A stretch of 44,178 nt of DNA from Vallitalea maricola. GTDB taxonomy: Bacteria > Bacillota > Clostridia > Lachnospirales > Vallitaleaceae. Positions within the stretch are counted from its first letter, which is position 1. Each line of letters starts with the position of its first letter. The DNA is taken from contig NZ_BTPU01000059.1 in the NCBI RefSeq assembly GCF_036985595.1, positions 1 to 44,178 on the forward strand, read 5' to 3'. The position numbers and the translations under genes are program-made. This document shows, piece by piece, positions 34,332 to 42,713 of the stretch. The notes under the pieces are model-generated. The model was not told where the DNA came from and searched no databases. It saw only the letters and a program-made list of their open reading frames with translations.

Positions 34332-34384
34332 ACCACAATATATAATGGTTAGGCTGTAATTAATAACACAATATATATTGTGGT
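34332..34384. repeat. 13-bp inverted repeat between dnaK and dnaJ
   Basis: ACCACAATATATA (34332-34344) is exactly complementary to 34372-34384, around a 27-nt spacer. Neither arm is followed by a T-run. The bases before the left arm (TTTTGACCACAA) also occur at 7663-7674, again beside a hairpin, which may be chance. Confidence 0.55.
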
Positions 34385-34399
34385 GAATTTAATACTATT

Positions 34400-34497
34400 G
34401 ACTCAACTTTCCCACTTCAATATTGTATGCAGGTAAGCTAATTAAAAACCTATAACCCTTAATTTACCTGTATTAAATTAAAGGTGGGAAAGTTGAG
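34400..34497. repeat. MITE-like 98-bp element with terminal inverted repeats
   Basis: The 14-bp arms at 34402-34415 (CTCAACTTTCCCAC) and 34484-34497 are perfectly complementary. An inner stem CAGGTAA (34430-34436) with TTACCTG (34464-34470), extended by ATTAA/TTAAT, makes the whole piece foldable. CTATT occurs directly before (34395-34399) and directly after (34498-34502), like a 5-bp target duplication. Alternatively it is a regulatory RNA structure in the dnaJ leader. Confidence 0.45.
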
Positions 34498-34560
34498 CTA
34501 TTAAATATAAGTTGAATTAAATAATTCAAAATTAATCATAAAAAGAGGTAGGTGGGAATA

Positions 34561-35703
34561 ATGGCAGATAAAAGAGATTATTATGAGGTATTAGGTGTTG
34601 GGAAAAGTGCTACTGACGCTGATATAAAGAAAGCATATAGAAAATTAGCTAAACAATATCATCCTGACATGAACCCAGGTGATGAATCTGCTGAACACAA
34701 ATTTAAAGAAGCAACAGAAGCTTACGAGGTATTAAGTGATTCATCAAAAAGATCAAAATATGATCAATTAGGTCACGCTGCATTTAGTAATGGAGGCGGC
34801 GGAGCAGGAGGCTTTGATTTCTCAGATGTTGGAGATATATTTGGAGATATATTCGGAGATTTCTTTGGTGGTGGAGGCCGTAGAAGAAATGCTAATGCTC
34901 CAACGAAAGGTGCAAGCCTAAAAACTTCTGTTACACTTAATTTTAAAGAAGCCGTATTTGGTGTAGAAAAAGAAATTGATATGGTTATTTCTGAGACTTG
35001 TGAAGAATGTTCAGGTACTGGAGCTAAGAAAGGAACAACGCCAGAAACATGTCCTCATTGTAAAGGTTCTGGTCAAGTGAGATATAATCAACAGACTATG
35101 TTTGGTAATATAACAAGTGTTAAGACATGTAATAATTGTGGCGGAACAGGAAAAGTAATAAAAGAAAAATGTTCATCATGTAGAGGAACAGGATATGTTA
35201 GAAATAGAAAGAAAATAGCAGTGGATATTCCTGCTGGTATTGATAATGGTCAAAGCATAAGGTTAAGTGGAAAAGGTGAACCAGGTACTAATGGTGGACC
35301 AAGAGGAGATTTACTAGTAACTGTATATGTAAAACCTCATGAATTCTTTGAAAGACAAGGTGTTGATATTTACTATACTTTACCTATATCTTTTGCTCAA
35401 GCAGCACTTGGTGCAGAACTTGAAGTTCCTACCCTTGACGGAAATGTAAAATATGAAATAAAAGATGGAACGCAAACACATACTAGATTTAGGTTAAAAG
35501 GAAAAGGTGTACCTCATATAAGAAATTCCAAAATTAGAGGAGACCAATATGTTACTGTAGTTGTAGATGTTCCTAAAAAATTGAATGAAAAGCAAAAGGA
35601 ATTGCTAAAAGAATTTTCTGCTACTTTTGGAGAGCAGGTAAAAGACTTCAAGGATGGTAAGAAAAAAAAATGGTATGATAAAGTCATGGATGCCTTTGAT
35701 TAG
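34561..35703 (+). CDS. dnaJ: Chaperone DnaJ (Hsp40)
   Basis: DnaJ delivers substrates to DnaK and triggers its ATPase. The 380-aa type I protein has a J domain (residues 1-70) with H34-P35-D36, a Gly/Phe-rich linker, and four zinc-finger repeats (CEECSGTG, CPHCKGSG, CNNCGGTG, CSSCRGTG). Two C-terminal beta domains follow. The start at ATG 34561 gives the standard 'MADKRDYYEVLGV' N terminus; an in-frame GTG at 34552 is less likely. GAGGTAGGTGGG lies upstream. Confidence 0.97.
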   Translation: MADKRDYYEVLGVGKSATDADIKKAYRKLAKQYHPDMNPGDESAEHKFKEATEAYEVLSDSSKRSKYDQLGHAAFSNGGGGAGGFDFSDVGDIFGDIFGDFFGGGGRRRNANAPTKGASLKTSVTLNFKEAVFGVEKEIDMVISETCEECSGTGAKKGTTPETCPHCKGSGQVRYNQQTMFGNITSVKTCNNCGGTGKVIKEKCSSCRGTGYVRNRKKIAVDIPAGIDNGQSIRLSGKGEPGTNGGPRGDLLVTVYVKPHEFFERQGVDIYYTLPISFAQAALGAELEVPTLDGNVKYEIKDGTQTHTRFRLKGKGVPHIRNSKIRGDQYVTVVVDVPKKLNEKQKELLKEFSATFGEQVKDFKDGKKKKWYDKVMDAFD

Positions 35704-35758
35704 ATTGTAGGCTACATAAGTGAAAATATTATAGTATGCTAAAAGGATGTGTAATATA

Positions 35759-36694
35759 TTGAAATGGACCCAATGTAAAGTCTATATCAATGACGAAGCC
35801 ATAGAAGCAGTAAGCTATATGCTTACTGAACAGGGAATACAAGGTATAGAAGTAGTTGACAATACTCTATCAAATGAAGATATGGAAGAAATAATCGTAG
35901 ATTATATTGAAGATGGAGTTATTGATAATAATAGAGATACTTTTATTAGATTTTATTTGTCAGAGCAAGAGAATGTTACTGAAAAAATAAATGAAATAAA
36001 AGCTAAAATCAAAGATATTGGTAAATATCTGGAAGTTGGTAAGACCAATATTGAATTAACTATCATAGATGATGAGGATTGGGCGAATAATTGGAAAAAA
36101 TATTATAAGCCTTTTAAGATAGATAATAATATAATTATTAAACCAACTTGGGAAAAGTACACAAAGAAAACCCATGATGATGTTATAATAGAAATTGATC
36201 CAGGTATGGCATTTGGTTCAGGGACACATGAGACCACTTCCATGTGTGTCAGTATGATTAATAAATATTTATCTAAAGATGATCTAGTAATTGATGTAGG
36301 ATGTGGAAGTGGGATATTAGGAATTACAGCAGCCAAATTAGGTGCTGGAGAAGTAACTTGTATCGATCTTGATAAGAACGCAGTTAAAGCCGCCAAAGAA
36401 AATGTTGTTACTAACAAGGTAGATGATAAAGTAAATGTACTTAACGGTGATTTACTGGAAATGGTTGACATTAAAGCTAATATGGTGGTAGCTAATATAA
36501 TGGCAGATATAATAATGATATTAGCAAAAGACGTTGCTACATACTTAATTCCTAACGGTATTTTCATATCCTCTGGAATTATATTGGATAGAGTAGAAGA
36601 TGTTAAGGATGCGTTACTGGCTAATGGATTTGAGATAGTAGAGATTAAGAGAATGGGAGAATGGGCTGCCATTGTTTCTCGACCCATTTCATAA
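35759..36694 (+). CDS. prmA: Ribosomal protein L11 methyltransferase
   Basis: PrmA trimethylates ribosomal protein L11. The 311-aa protein has an N-terminal substrate-recognition domain and a C-terminal SAM-dependent fold with 'IDPGMAFGSGTHETT', 'VIDVGCGSGILGI' and a downstream 'VANIMADI' (the family's N-I/P motif). The TTG at 35759 is chosen as start, with AAAGGATG upstream (35742-35749) and the typical 'MKW' beginning. The in-frame ATG at 35747 would overlap the ribosome binding site. rsmE begins 29 nt after the stop, and the dnaJ-prmA-rsmE order is conserved. Confidence 0.93.
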   Translation: MKWTQCKVYINDEAIEAVSYMLTEQGIQGIEVVDNTLSNEDMEEIIVDYIEDGVIDNNRDTFIRFYLSEQENVTEKINEIKAKIKDIGKYLEVGKTNIELTIIDDEDWANNWKKYYKPFKIDNNIIIKPTWEKYTKKTHDDVIIEIDPGMAFGSGTHETTSMCVSMINKYLSKDDLVIDVGCGSGILGITAAKLGAGEVTCIDLDKNAVKAAKENVVTNKVDDKVNVLNGDLLEMVDIKANMVVANIMADIIMILAKDVATYLIPNGIFISSGIILDRVEDVKDALLANGFEIVEIKRMGEWAAIVSRPIS

Positions 36695-36723
36695 AAGTAC
36701 TTTTGAAAGGATAGAGGTTTTAT

Positions 36724-37461
36724 ATGCATAGATTTTTTGTAGAGCCTAACCAAATTATTGAAGATGAGATTCGTATTGTTGGTGATGATGTAAAACATAT
36801 CAAAAATGTACTTAGAATGAATAAAAATGACGAAATTATAATTTGTGATGGACATAGTAATGATTATTATTGTATAATTAATAGTATTGAAGGTGACTAC
36901 ATAAATACAAAAATTGTCACTAAAAAACAATCAGTTACTGAGCTAAATACAAAAATTTACCTTTTTCAAGCTTTGCCAAAACAAGCTAAAATGGAATTAA
37001 TTGTGCAGAAAGCAGTAGAGCTGGGGGTATATGAGATAATTCCTGTTATTACTGAAAGAAGCGTTGTTAAAATAAATAAACAAAATGGGACGAAAAAATT
37101 AGCTAGATGGAATAAGGTAGCTGAGTCTGCAGCCAAGCAGTCAAAAAGAGGTATTATTCCAGTAGTAAATGAAATAATGAATTTTGAAGAAGCAATAGAA
37201 TATTCTAAGCAACTGGATACAATTATTGTCCCTTACGAAAATGCTAAAAATATAACAGAAACTAAAGAATTTATCAACAATCTAGATTGTAAGAGGATTG
37301 GAGTATTTATAGGTCCTGAGGGAGGATTTAGCCTAAATGAGATAGAAGAGGCTAAAAGTAGTGAGGCTAATATCATAACACTAGGAAAAAGAATACTAAG
37401 GACAGAAACAGCAGGTTTAGCTATATTATCATTACTAATGTTTCAACTTGAGGAGGAATAG
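36724..37461 (+). CDS. rsmE: 16S rRNA (uracil-1498-N3)-methyltransferase
   Basis: RsmE methylates U1498 in the decoding region of 16S rRNA. The 245-aa protein has an N-terminal PUA-like domain ('MHRFFVEPNQI') and a C-terminal SPOUT knot with 'IGPEGGFSLNEIE' and 'LGKRILRTETAGLAIL'. GAAAGG lies about 9 nt before the ATG, and the gene directly abuts the CheY-like gene, whose ribosome binding site lies inside its last codons. Confidence 0.94.
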   Translation: MHRFFVEPNQIIEDEIRIVGDDVKHIKNVLRMNKNDEIIICDGHSNDYYCIINSIEGDYINTKIVTKKQSVTELNTKIYLFQALPKQAKMELIVQKAVELGVYEIIPVITERSVVKINKQNGTKKLARWNKVAESAAKQSKRGIIPVVNEIMNFEEAIEYSKQLDTIIVPYENAKNITETKEFINNLDCKRIGVFIGPEGGFSLNEIEEAKSSEANIITLGKRILRTETAGLAILSLLMFQLEEE

Positions 37462-37462
37462 T

Positions 37463-37828
37463 ATGGCATTAAGAGTATTAATCGTTGATGATGCAATTTT
37501 CATGAGAACTGTTTTAAAGAAAATGTTATCAGAAGAAGATTATGATATTTGTGGAGAAGCTAATAACGGAAAAGAGGCAATAACGAAGGCAAAAGAATTA
37601 CAACCAGATGTAATTACTCTTGACATCACAATGCCTGAAATGGATGGAGTAACTGCACTTCCTGAAATACTTAAGGCAAGTCCTAATTCAAAAGTAATTA
37701 TGTGTTCAGCTATGGGTCAGCAACCTATGGTTATAGAAGCGATCAAAAATGGAGCAAAAGATTTCATTGTGAAACCTTTCCAGAAATCACGAGTAGTACA
37801 AGCTATAGAAAATGTTGTTAAAAAGTAA
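37463..37828 (+). CDS. CheY-like single-domain response regulator
   Basis: This 121-aa protein consists only of a receiver domain. It has the acidic pair in 'LIVDDAIFMRT', the phospho-acceptor D54 in 'ITLDITMPEMDG', a conserved S/T region ('MCSAMGQ') and the Lys of 'IVKPFQ'. The sequence around D54 and 'AIKNGAKDFIVKPFQ' is of the CheY type seen in Gram-positive bacteria. It starts at ATG 37463, one base after rsmE, with GAGGAGG overlapping the rsmE end. No kinase or chemotaxis gene is near, so its partner is unknown; it could serve chemotaxis or another phosphorelay. Confidence 0.88.
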   Translation: MALRVLIVDDAIFMRTVLKKMLSEEDYDICGEANNGKEAITKAKELQPDVITLDITMPEMDGVTALPEILKASPNSKVIMCSAMGQQPMVIEAIKNGAKDFIVKPFQKSRVVQAIENVVKK

Positions 37829-37968
37829 TAAAGACTATAGTCTAGGAGTTGTTTTGGGCAAGATATATTATATTAAGCACTAAGTTTAATATAGTATATC
37901 TTTCTTAAATTTTTATATTACAAATAATTTCATATAAAATAGACTATTATTTGAAAGGATGCCTTAGA

Positions 37969-39126
37969 ATGGAAATATATTTGGACAACGGGGCTACTAC
38001 AAAACCCTTTGAAGTTGTCATAGAAGAAATGTGTAAAGTCTTTAGAGAAGATTATGGCAATCCTTCGTCTTTACACAAAAAAGGATTTGAAGCTGAAAAA
38101 TATATTATTAAGTCAAAAGATATATTTTCGAAAATATTGAAAGTAAATCAAAAGGAAATTTATTTTACATCTGGTGGAACAGAATCCAATAATCTAGCAA
38201 TACTTGGTGTAGCAAATGCGTATAAAAGATCAGGTAAGCACATAATAACTACAGCAATAGAACATTCCTCTGTTAAGAATACAATAAATTATCTAGGGGA
38301 TAATGACTATGAGATAACAGTTTTACCAGTTGATAGTAATGGACTTATTGATTTGGACCAATTACGAGACAGCATACGTGAAGATACTATTCTAGTATCA
38401 ATAATGCATGTTAATAATGAAATCAGTACAATAATGCCTATAGATGAGATTGGAAAGGTAATCAAAGAGAAGAATAAAAATACTATTTTTCATGTAGATG
38501 CTATACAATCTTTTGGAAAATTGAATATATATCCTAAAAAATGGAATATTGATTTAGTAAGTATAAGTGGACATAAATTCCATGCTCCAAAGGGAATAGG
38601 AGTTATTTATATCAATGATAATATTAAGATAAATCCTATTATATATGGAGGTTTTCAGCAAAATGGTATAAGATCTGGCACAGAGAATGTACCAGGAATT
38701 GCAGCCATTGGTCTTGCTGCAAAGATGATGTATGATAACTTAGATTCCAATGTAGAACATTTATATAGATTAAAAAGATATTTAGCAGGTAGAATCATTA
38801 ACGAAATAGCAGATACGGTTATCAACGGAATAGATGTAGATAAGGGTGCACCACATATCTTAAGTATAAGATTCAATAAAGTAAGAGGAGAAGTATTACT
38901 TCATAGCCTTGAAGAAAAAGATATATTTGTGTCCACAGGTTCTGCATGTTCATCTAATAAGCCTTCTAAGTTAGGTCCTTTACAGGGAATAGGATTAAAT
39001 AGTGAAGAAGCACTATCCACAGTCAGATTTAGTTTTTGTATTAACAATACTATAGAAGAATTGGATAAGTGCGTAGATGAATTAAAGAACATAGTACCAT
39101 TATTAAGGAAGTTTGTTAGACATTAG
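37969..39126 (+). CDS. Cysteine desulfurase (NifS/IscS family, thiI-linked)
   Basis: This PLP enzyme releases sulfur from cysteine as an enzyme persulfide. The 385-aa protein has the PLP lysine K203 in 'SISGHKFHAPKG' and the catalytic C327 in 'STGSACSSNKPS'. The ATG at 37969 is preferred over TTG 37951 because GAAAGGA lies between them. thiI follows at once, the same pairing as nifZ-thiI of Bacillus subtilis. Its main task is therefore probably to supply sulfur for 4-thiouridine in tRNA, since this ThiI lacks a rhodanese domain. Confidence 0.92.
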   Translation: MEIYLDNGATTKPFEVVIEEMCKVFREDYGNPSSLHKKGFEAEKYIIKSKDIFSKILKVNQKEIYFTSGGTESNNLAILGVANAYKRSGKHIITTAIEHSSVKNTINYLGDNDYEITVLPVDSNGLIDLDQLRDSIREDTILVSIMHVNNEISTIMPIDEIGKVIKEKNKNTIFHVDAIQSFGKLNIYPKKWNIDLVSISGHKFHAPKGIGVIYINDNIKINPIIYGGFQQNGIRSGTENVPGIAAIGLAAKMMYDNLDSNVEHLYRLKRYLAGRIINEIADTVINGIDVDKGAPHILSIRFNKVRGEVLLHSLEEKDIFVSTGSACSSNKPSKLGPLQGIGLNSEEALSTVRFSFCINNTIEELDKCVDELKNIVPLLRKFVRH

Positions 39127-39174
39127 TTGAATGATGTTAAAGATAACGTATTTTTGGAAGGATTGGATTATATA

Positions 39175-40371
39175 ATGAGTAATTTAAAAAAAGCTTTTCT
39201 AGTTAAATATGGTGAAATTGCAATCAAAGGTAAAAATAGGTATATATTCGAAAATATTCTTGCAGACCATATCCGTAGAGCCCTTAAACCATGTGGCGAT
39301 TTTAAAGTTAGTAAAGAGCAAGGAAGAATTTTTATTGAACCATTTTCTGATTATGATTACGATGAAGTAGTTGAAAGATTATCAAGGATATTTGGTCTTG
39401 TTGGAATTTGTCCAGTAATTGTTCTTGAGGATATGGATTTTGAAGCAGTAAAACAAGCAACACTAATGTATATGAAAGATGAATATGAAGACTTGAATTT
39501 TACTTTTAAAGTTGAATCAAGAAGGGCTGATAAGAGATATCCTCTTAATTCAATGGAAATAGCTTGTGAAGTTGGTGCATATTTACTTGACCATATACCT
39601 GAGTTGAAAGTTGATGTGAAAAAACCAGACGTAAAAGTATGGGTTGAAATAAGAAGTAGAGCATATATCTATTCTAAAATCATTAAAGGTTTAGGTGGTA
39701 TGCCAGTTGGTTCTAATGGTAAAGCTATGCTTATGTTATCAGGAGGGATTGATTCACCTGTAGCAGGTTATTTAGTAGCTAAAAGAGGAGTTAAGTTAGA
39801 CGCAGTATATTATCATAGCCATCCATATACTAGTGAACGTGCTAAGCAGAAAGTAATTGATTTAGCGAAGATTGTTTCAAGATATTCAGGAAGAATTAAT
39901 CTCAATGTTGTGCCGTTTACAGATATTCAACTGTATATCTATGAGCAATGTCCTCATGAACAACTAACAATAATTATGCGTAGAATAATGATGATCATAG
40001 CTGAAAGATTAGCAGAAAAATATGGAGCACTTGCATTGGTTACAGGTGAAAGTATAGGACAAGTAGCGTCACAAACAATTCAAAGTCTTAATGCTACTAA
40101 TTCTGTTTGTAATATGCCAGTATTCAGACCTCTTATAGGTTTTGATAAGCAAGAAATAGTTGAGATAAGTGAAAAGATTGATACTTATGAAACTTCAATA
40201 CTACCATATGAAGATTGTTGTACTATATTTGTTGCTAAACATCCAGTTACAAAACCTTCATTAAAATCGATTATCAGATCTGAAAGAAGATTAGAAAAAA
40301 TAGATGAAATGATTGAAGAGGCGATTAACAACGTAGAACTTGTTAAAATTAAGCCAGATGAGGAAGAATAA
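39175..40371 (+). CDS. thiI: tRNA 4-thiouridine synthase ThiI
   Basis: ThiI adenylates U8 of tRNA and inserts sulfur to form s4U; in some bacteria it also serves thiamine synthesis. The 398-aa protein has an N-terminal ferredoxin-like plus THUMP region ('FLVKYGEIAIKGKNRYIFE'), and a PP-loop ATPase with S189-G-G-x-D-S194. It ends without the C-terminal rhodanese domain of the E. coli enzyme, the normal short form in Firmicutes. The ATG at 39175 matches other ThiI N termini and has GGAAGGA 12 nt upstream; an in-frame TTG at 39127 directly follows the desulfurase stop. Confidence 0.94.
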   Translation: MSNLKKAFLVKYGEIAIKGKNRYIFENILADHIRRALKPCGDFKVSKEQGRIFIEPFSDYDYDEVVERLSRIFGLVGICPVIVLEDMDFEAVKQATLMYMKDEYEDLNFTFKVESRRADKRYPLNSMEIACEVGAYLLDHIPELKVDVKKPDVKVWVEIRSRAYIYSKIIKGLGGMPVGSNGKAMLMLSGGIDSPVAGYLVAKRGVKLDAVYYHSHPYTSERAKQKVIDLAKIVSRYSGRINLNVVPFTDIQLYIYEQCPHEQLTIIMRRIMMIIAERLAEKYGALALVTGESIGQVASQTIQSLNATNSVCNMPVFRPLIGFDKQEIVEISEKIDTYETSILPYEDCCTIFVAKHPVTKPSLKSIIRSERRLEKIDEMIEEAINNVELVKIKPDEEE

Positions 40372-40403
40372 GGATAGTTAGAAATTATAGATAGGATTAT
40401 AAC

Positions 40404-40429
40404 AAAAATCCACTGACAAGTGGATTTTT
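40404..40429. terminator. Bidirectional terminator between thiI and the HPr-like gene
   Basis: An 11-bp stem (AAAAATCCACT at 40404-40414 with 40419-40429) with a GACA loop has T-runs on the exit side of both strands. It serves the convergent thiI (plus) and HPr-like (minus) genes. Confidence 0.8.
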
Positions 40430-40478
40430 ATAATATGGGTTAGTCCATATTAGTATTTCATAAACATGAAATTGATAA

Positions 40479-40712
40479 TTATTCAACGATAAATTCTTTT
40501 AAAGTGCCAGCAACTTCATTGAATGCATTATCATCATGTACTGTTAATTCAATTGGTTTACTTAAGTCTAAACTAAAGATACCCATGATTGATTTTGCAT
40601 CAATAACGTAGCGACCAGAAACTAAATCAAAATCAGAATCAAATTTACTGATTGCATTTACAAAATTTTTAACTTTATCGATTGAATTTAATGTTACTTT
40701 AACTGTTTTCAT
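40479..40712 (-). CDS. HPr-like protein lacking the active-site histidine
   Basis: This 77-aa protein has the HPr fold signature around 'KSIMGIFSLDL', which aligns with the Ser46 phosphorylation region of HPr (S41 here). The N-terminal active-site loop, normally G-I-H15-A-R17, reads S-I-D12-K-V14, so the phosphoryl-accepting His is replaced by Asp and the Arg is lost. It therefore cannot act as a classical PTS phosphocarrier. B. subtilis Crh also lacks His15 while keeping Ser46 and works as a CcpA co-repressor, so a regulatory role is possible. AAGGGGG precedes the ATG on the minus strand. Such His-less HPr-like proteins are common in Clostridia. Confidence 0.8.
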   Translation of the reverse strand: MKTVKVTLNSIDKVKNFVNAISKFDSDFDLVSGRYVIDAKSIMGIFSLDLSKPIELTVHDDNAFNEVAGTLKEFIVE

Positions 40713-40887
40713 GTAATTGACCCCCTTAAAAGTGTTTTTTAATATTTGAATACATGAATATACTAACCTTTTATAGGAAATAAGTCAATAACTAAAATTA
40801 CCAAAAAAAGTAAACTATATTAGGTGCTTTTTGTTAAACTACTGAAATAATATACAAAAAAATAAATAATTATTGTGAGGTATTAAT

Positions 40888-42189
40888 ATGAAAAAAGTTG
40901 CTTTCCATACGTTAGGTTGTAAAGTTAATCAGTATGAAACTGAAGCTATGGAAGAATTGTTTGAAAAATCCGGATATCAAATAGTAGATTTTAGAGATAA
41001 TGCTGATATATATGTTATTAATACGTGTACCGTTACTAATGTTGCTGATAAAAAATCAAGACAAATGCTATCAAAGGCAAAACATAATAATGAAGAAGCT
41101 ATTATTGTAGCAGTAGGATGCTATGCTCAGATAGCAAAAGACAAGTTGATAAAAGATAATAATATAGATTTAGTAATTGGTAGTAATAATAAAAATAAAA
41201 TAGTTGATTTAGTAGAAGAATATATACACGAGGGCAATAAAATAAATGTAGTTGAAGATATCGGAAAAACAACTGAATACGAGGATATCCTGATTACAAA
41301 GGTTAATGATAAAACAAGAGCCTATATTAAGATACAAGATGGCTGTAACCAATTTTGCTCTTATTGTATTATTCCATATACAAGAGGAAGAGTAAGAAGC
41401 AGAGAGATGAGTAGCGTTATAAAAGAGGTTAATACTTTAGCAAGCAAAGGATATCATGAAATTGTCTTAACAGGTATACACATTGCTTCATATGGAAAAG
41501 ACTTAACTAACACTTCATTAATAGAACTTCTGATAAGGTTGAATAAGATTGATGGAATATTAAGGATTAGACTAGGATCATTAGAACCTAGTTTAATTAC
41601 AGAGGAATTTATTTCCCAGCTATCAAAATTAAATAAAATATGTCCACATTTCCATTTGTCACTACAAAGTGGCTGTAATGCTACTTTAAAAAGGATGAAT
41701 AGGAAGTATACGACTGAGGTTTTCAATAACAAAGTAGAGATTATAAGAAAAGCTTATACCAAGCCTTCGATAACAACTGATATAATAGTTGGTTTTCCAG
41801 GGGAGACAGATGAGGAATTTAACGCTACACTAGATTTTGTTAGAAAGATAAGGTTTAGTGGAATACATGTTTTTAAATACTCTATGAGACAAGGTACTCC
41901 AGCTGCTACTAGAGATGATCAAATAGACCCTAGAATAAAAACTGAGAGAAGTCATATCTTGATTAATGTTCAAAGTAGAATAAGAGAAGAATTTTTAAAT
42001 AGCTTTATAAATAAAGAGATTGATGTACTGTTTGAAGAAGAATCCATAATAGATGGCAAAAAATGTTACTATGGATTCACGGATAATTATATAAAAGTAA
42101 AAGTTTTTAGTGACAATAATATTAGAAATTTACAGTTAGCAACAAAGATTATCAAAATCCAAAATGATAATCTAGTTGGAAGCATATAA
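40888..42189 (+). CDS. mtaB: tRNA t6A37 methylthiotransferase MtaB
   Basis: MtaB (YqeV type) converts t6A to ms2t6A at position 37 of ANN-decoding tRNAs. The 433-aa protein has the N-terminal UPF0004 domain with three cluster cysteines (C11 in 'LGCKVNQYE', one in 'INTCTVT', one in 'VGCYAQ'). The radical-SAM core has C153-x3-C157-x2-C160 in 'DGCNQFCSYC'. A C-terminal TRAM-like region follows. The 'GCKVNQYE' N terminus separates MtaB from MiaB and RimO. The ribosome binding site is modest (TGTGAGG). Confidence 0.92.
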   Translation: MKKVAFHTLGCKVNQYETEAMEELFEKSGYQIVDFRDNADIYVINTCTVTNVADKKSRQMLSKAKHNNEEAIIVAVGCYAQIAKDKLIKDNNIDLVIGSNNKNKIVDLVEEYIHEGNKINVVEDIGKTTEYEDILITKVNDKTRAYIKIQDGCNQFCSYCIIPYTRGRVRSREMSSVIKEVNTLASKGYHEIVLTGIHIASYGKDLTNTSLIELLIRLNKIDGILRIRLGSLEPSLITEEFISQLSKLNKICPHFHLSLQSGCNATLKRMNRKYTTEVFNNKVEIIRKAYTKPSITTDIIVGFPGETDEEFNATLDFVRKIRFSGIHVFKYSMRQGTPAATRDDQIDPRIKTERSHILINVQSRIREEFLNSFINKEIDVLFEEESIIDGKKCYYGFTDNYIKVKVFSDNNIRNLQLATKIIKIQNDNLVGSI

Positions 42190-42325
42190 TGAATTTACAT
42201 TAAAATAATATTACAAAGCAAATTTTAATTGTATTTTAATTACATATATATTAATATATAGTAAAAGGAATATAAAACCAAAAGGCTAGATTCGAAAGAA
42301 TTGTTTAAGTGAGGATGTGATATGG

Positions 42326-42586
42326 GTGAAAAACATTAATAGTACTCAATTTTTTAAGAAATTCGAAAAAGAACCAGAAGATGCAAAAGAAATTTTAGTA
42401 AGTGTATATGAAGCCCTTACAGAGAAAGGATATAACCCTATTTATCAAATTGTAGGGTACATTTTATCTGGTGATCCTACTTATATCACTAGCCATAAAA
42501 ATGCTAGAAGTCTAATAAGTAAAGTTGAAAGAGATGAACTATTAGAAGAATTGGTAAAAAATTATATAGACAATAACTGCAAGTAG
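42326..42586 (+). CDS. IreB-family regulatory protein (UPF0297)
   Basis: This 86-aa protein matches the IreB/YrzL family through 'ALTEKGYNPIYQIVGYILSGDPTYITSHKNARSLI' (shown in part), which is nearly invariant in Firmicutes. In Enterococcus, IreB is a substrate of the Ser/Thr kinase IreK and affects cephalosporin resistance. The start is probably GTG 42326, 11 nt after GAGG; the upstream GTG at 42317 would sit on top of that site. The order IreB - RuvX - DUF1292 - Fur is conserved in Clostridia. Confidence 0.88.
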   Translation: MKNINSTQFFKKFEKEPEDAKEILVSVYEALTEKGYNPIYQIVGYILSGDPTYITSHKNARSLISKVERDELLEELVKNYIDNNCK

Positions 42587-42637
42587 TCGTATAATATAAA
42601 AGTTAAATTAAATAGTTGGGTATACTATTCAATGATG

Positions 42638-42661
42638 AAAAGTGTGCAGATGCACACTTTT
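42638..42661 (+). terminator. Hairpin between the IreB-like gene and ruvX
   Basis: AAAAGTGTGC (42638-42647) pairs with GCACACTTTT (42652-42661) around AGAT. The 3' arm ends in four T, then ATTATCC. It looks like a terminator or attenuator 53 nt before ruvX. Confidence 0.6.
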
Positions 42662-42713
42662 ATTATCCTACAGAAAAGTTATTCTATAGAAAACAAAAGT
42701 TGGATGTGATTAA

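Larger units (their letters stand above)
34226..34560 (+). other. Long structured intergenic region between dnaK and dnaJ
   Basis: In many Clostridia dnaK and dnaJ are close; here 335 nt separate them. The gap holds the dnaK terminator, a 13-bp inverted repeat (34332-34344 with 34372-34384) and a separate 98-bp element with 14-bp terminal inverted repeats (34400-34497). No promoter for dnaJ is obvious, and no CIRCE copy is present. Confidence 0.6.

Noticed and set aside
36103..36930. 275-codon open frame on the minus strand over prmA and rsmE
   Set aside because: It lies antisense to two well-conserved genes, has no ribosome binding site or recognisable domain, and its Ile/Thr/Ser-rich composition is what the complement of AT-rich coding sequence gives.
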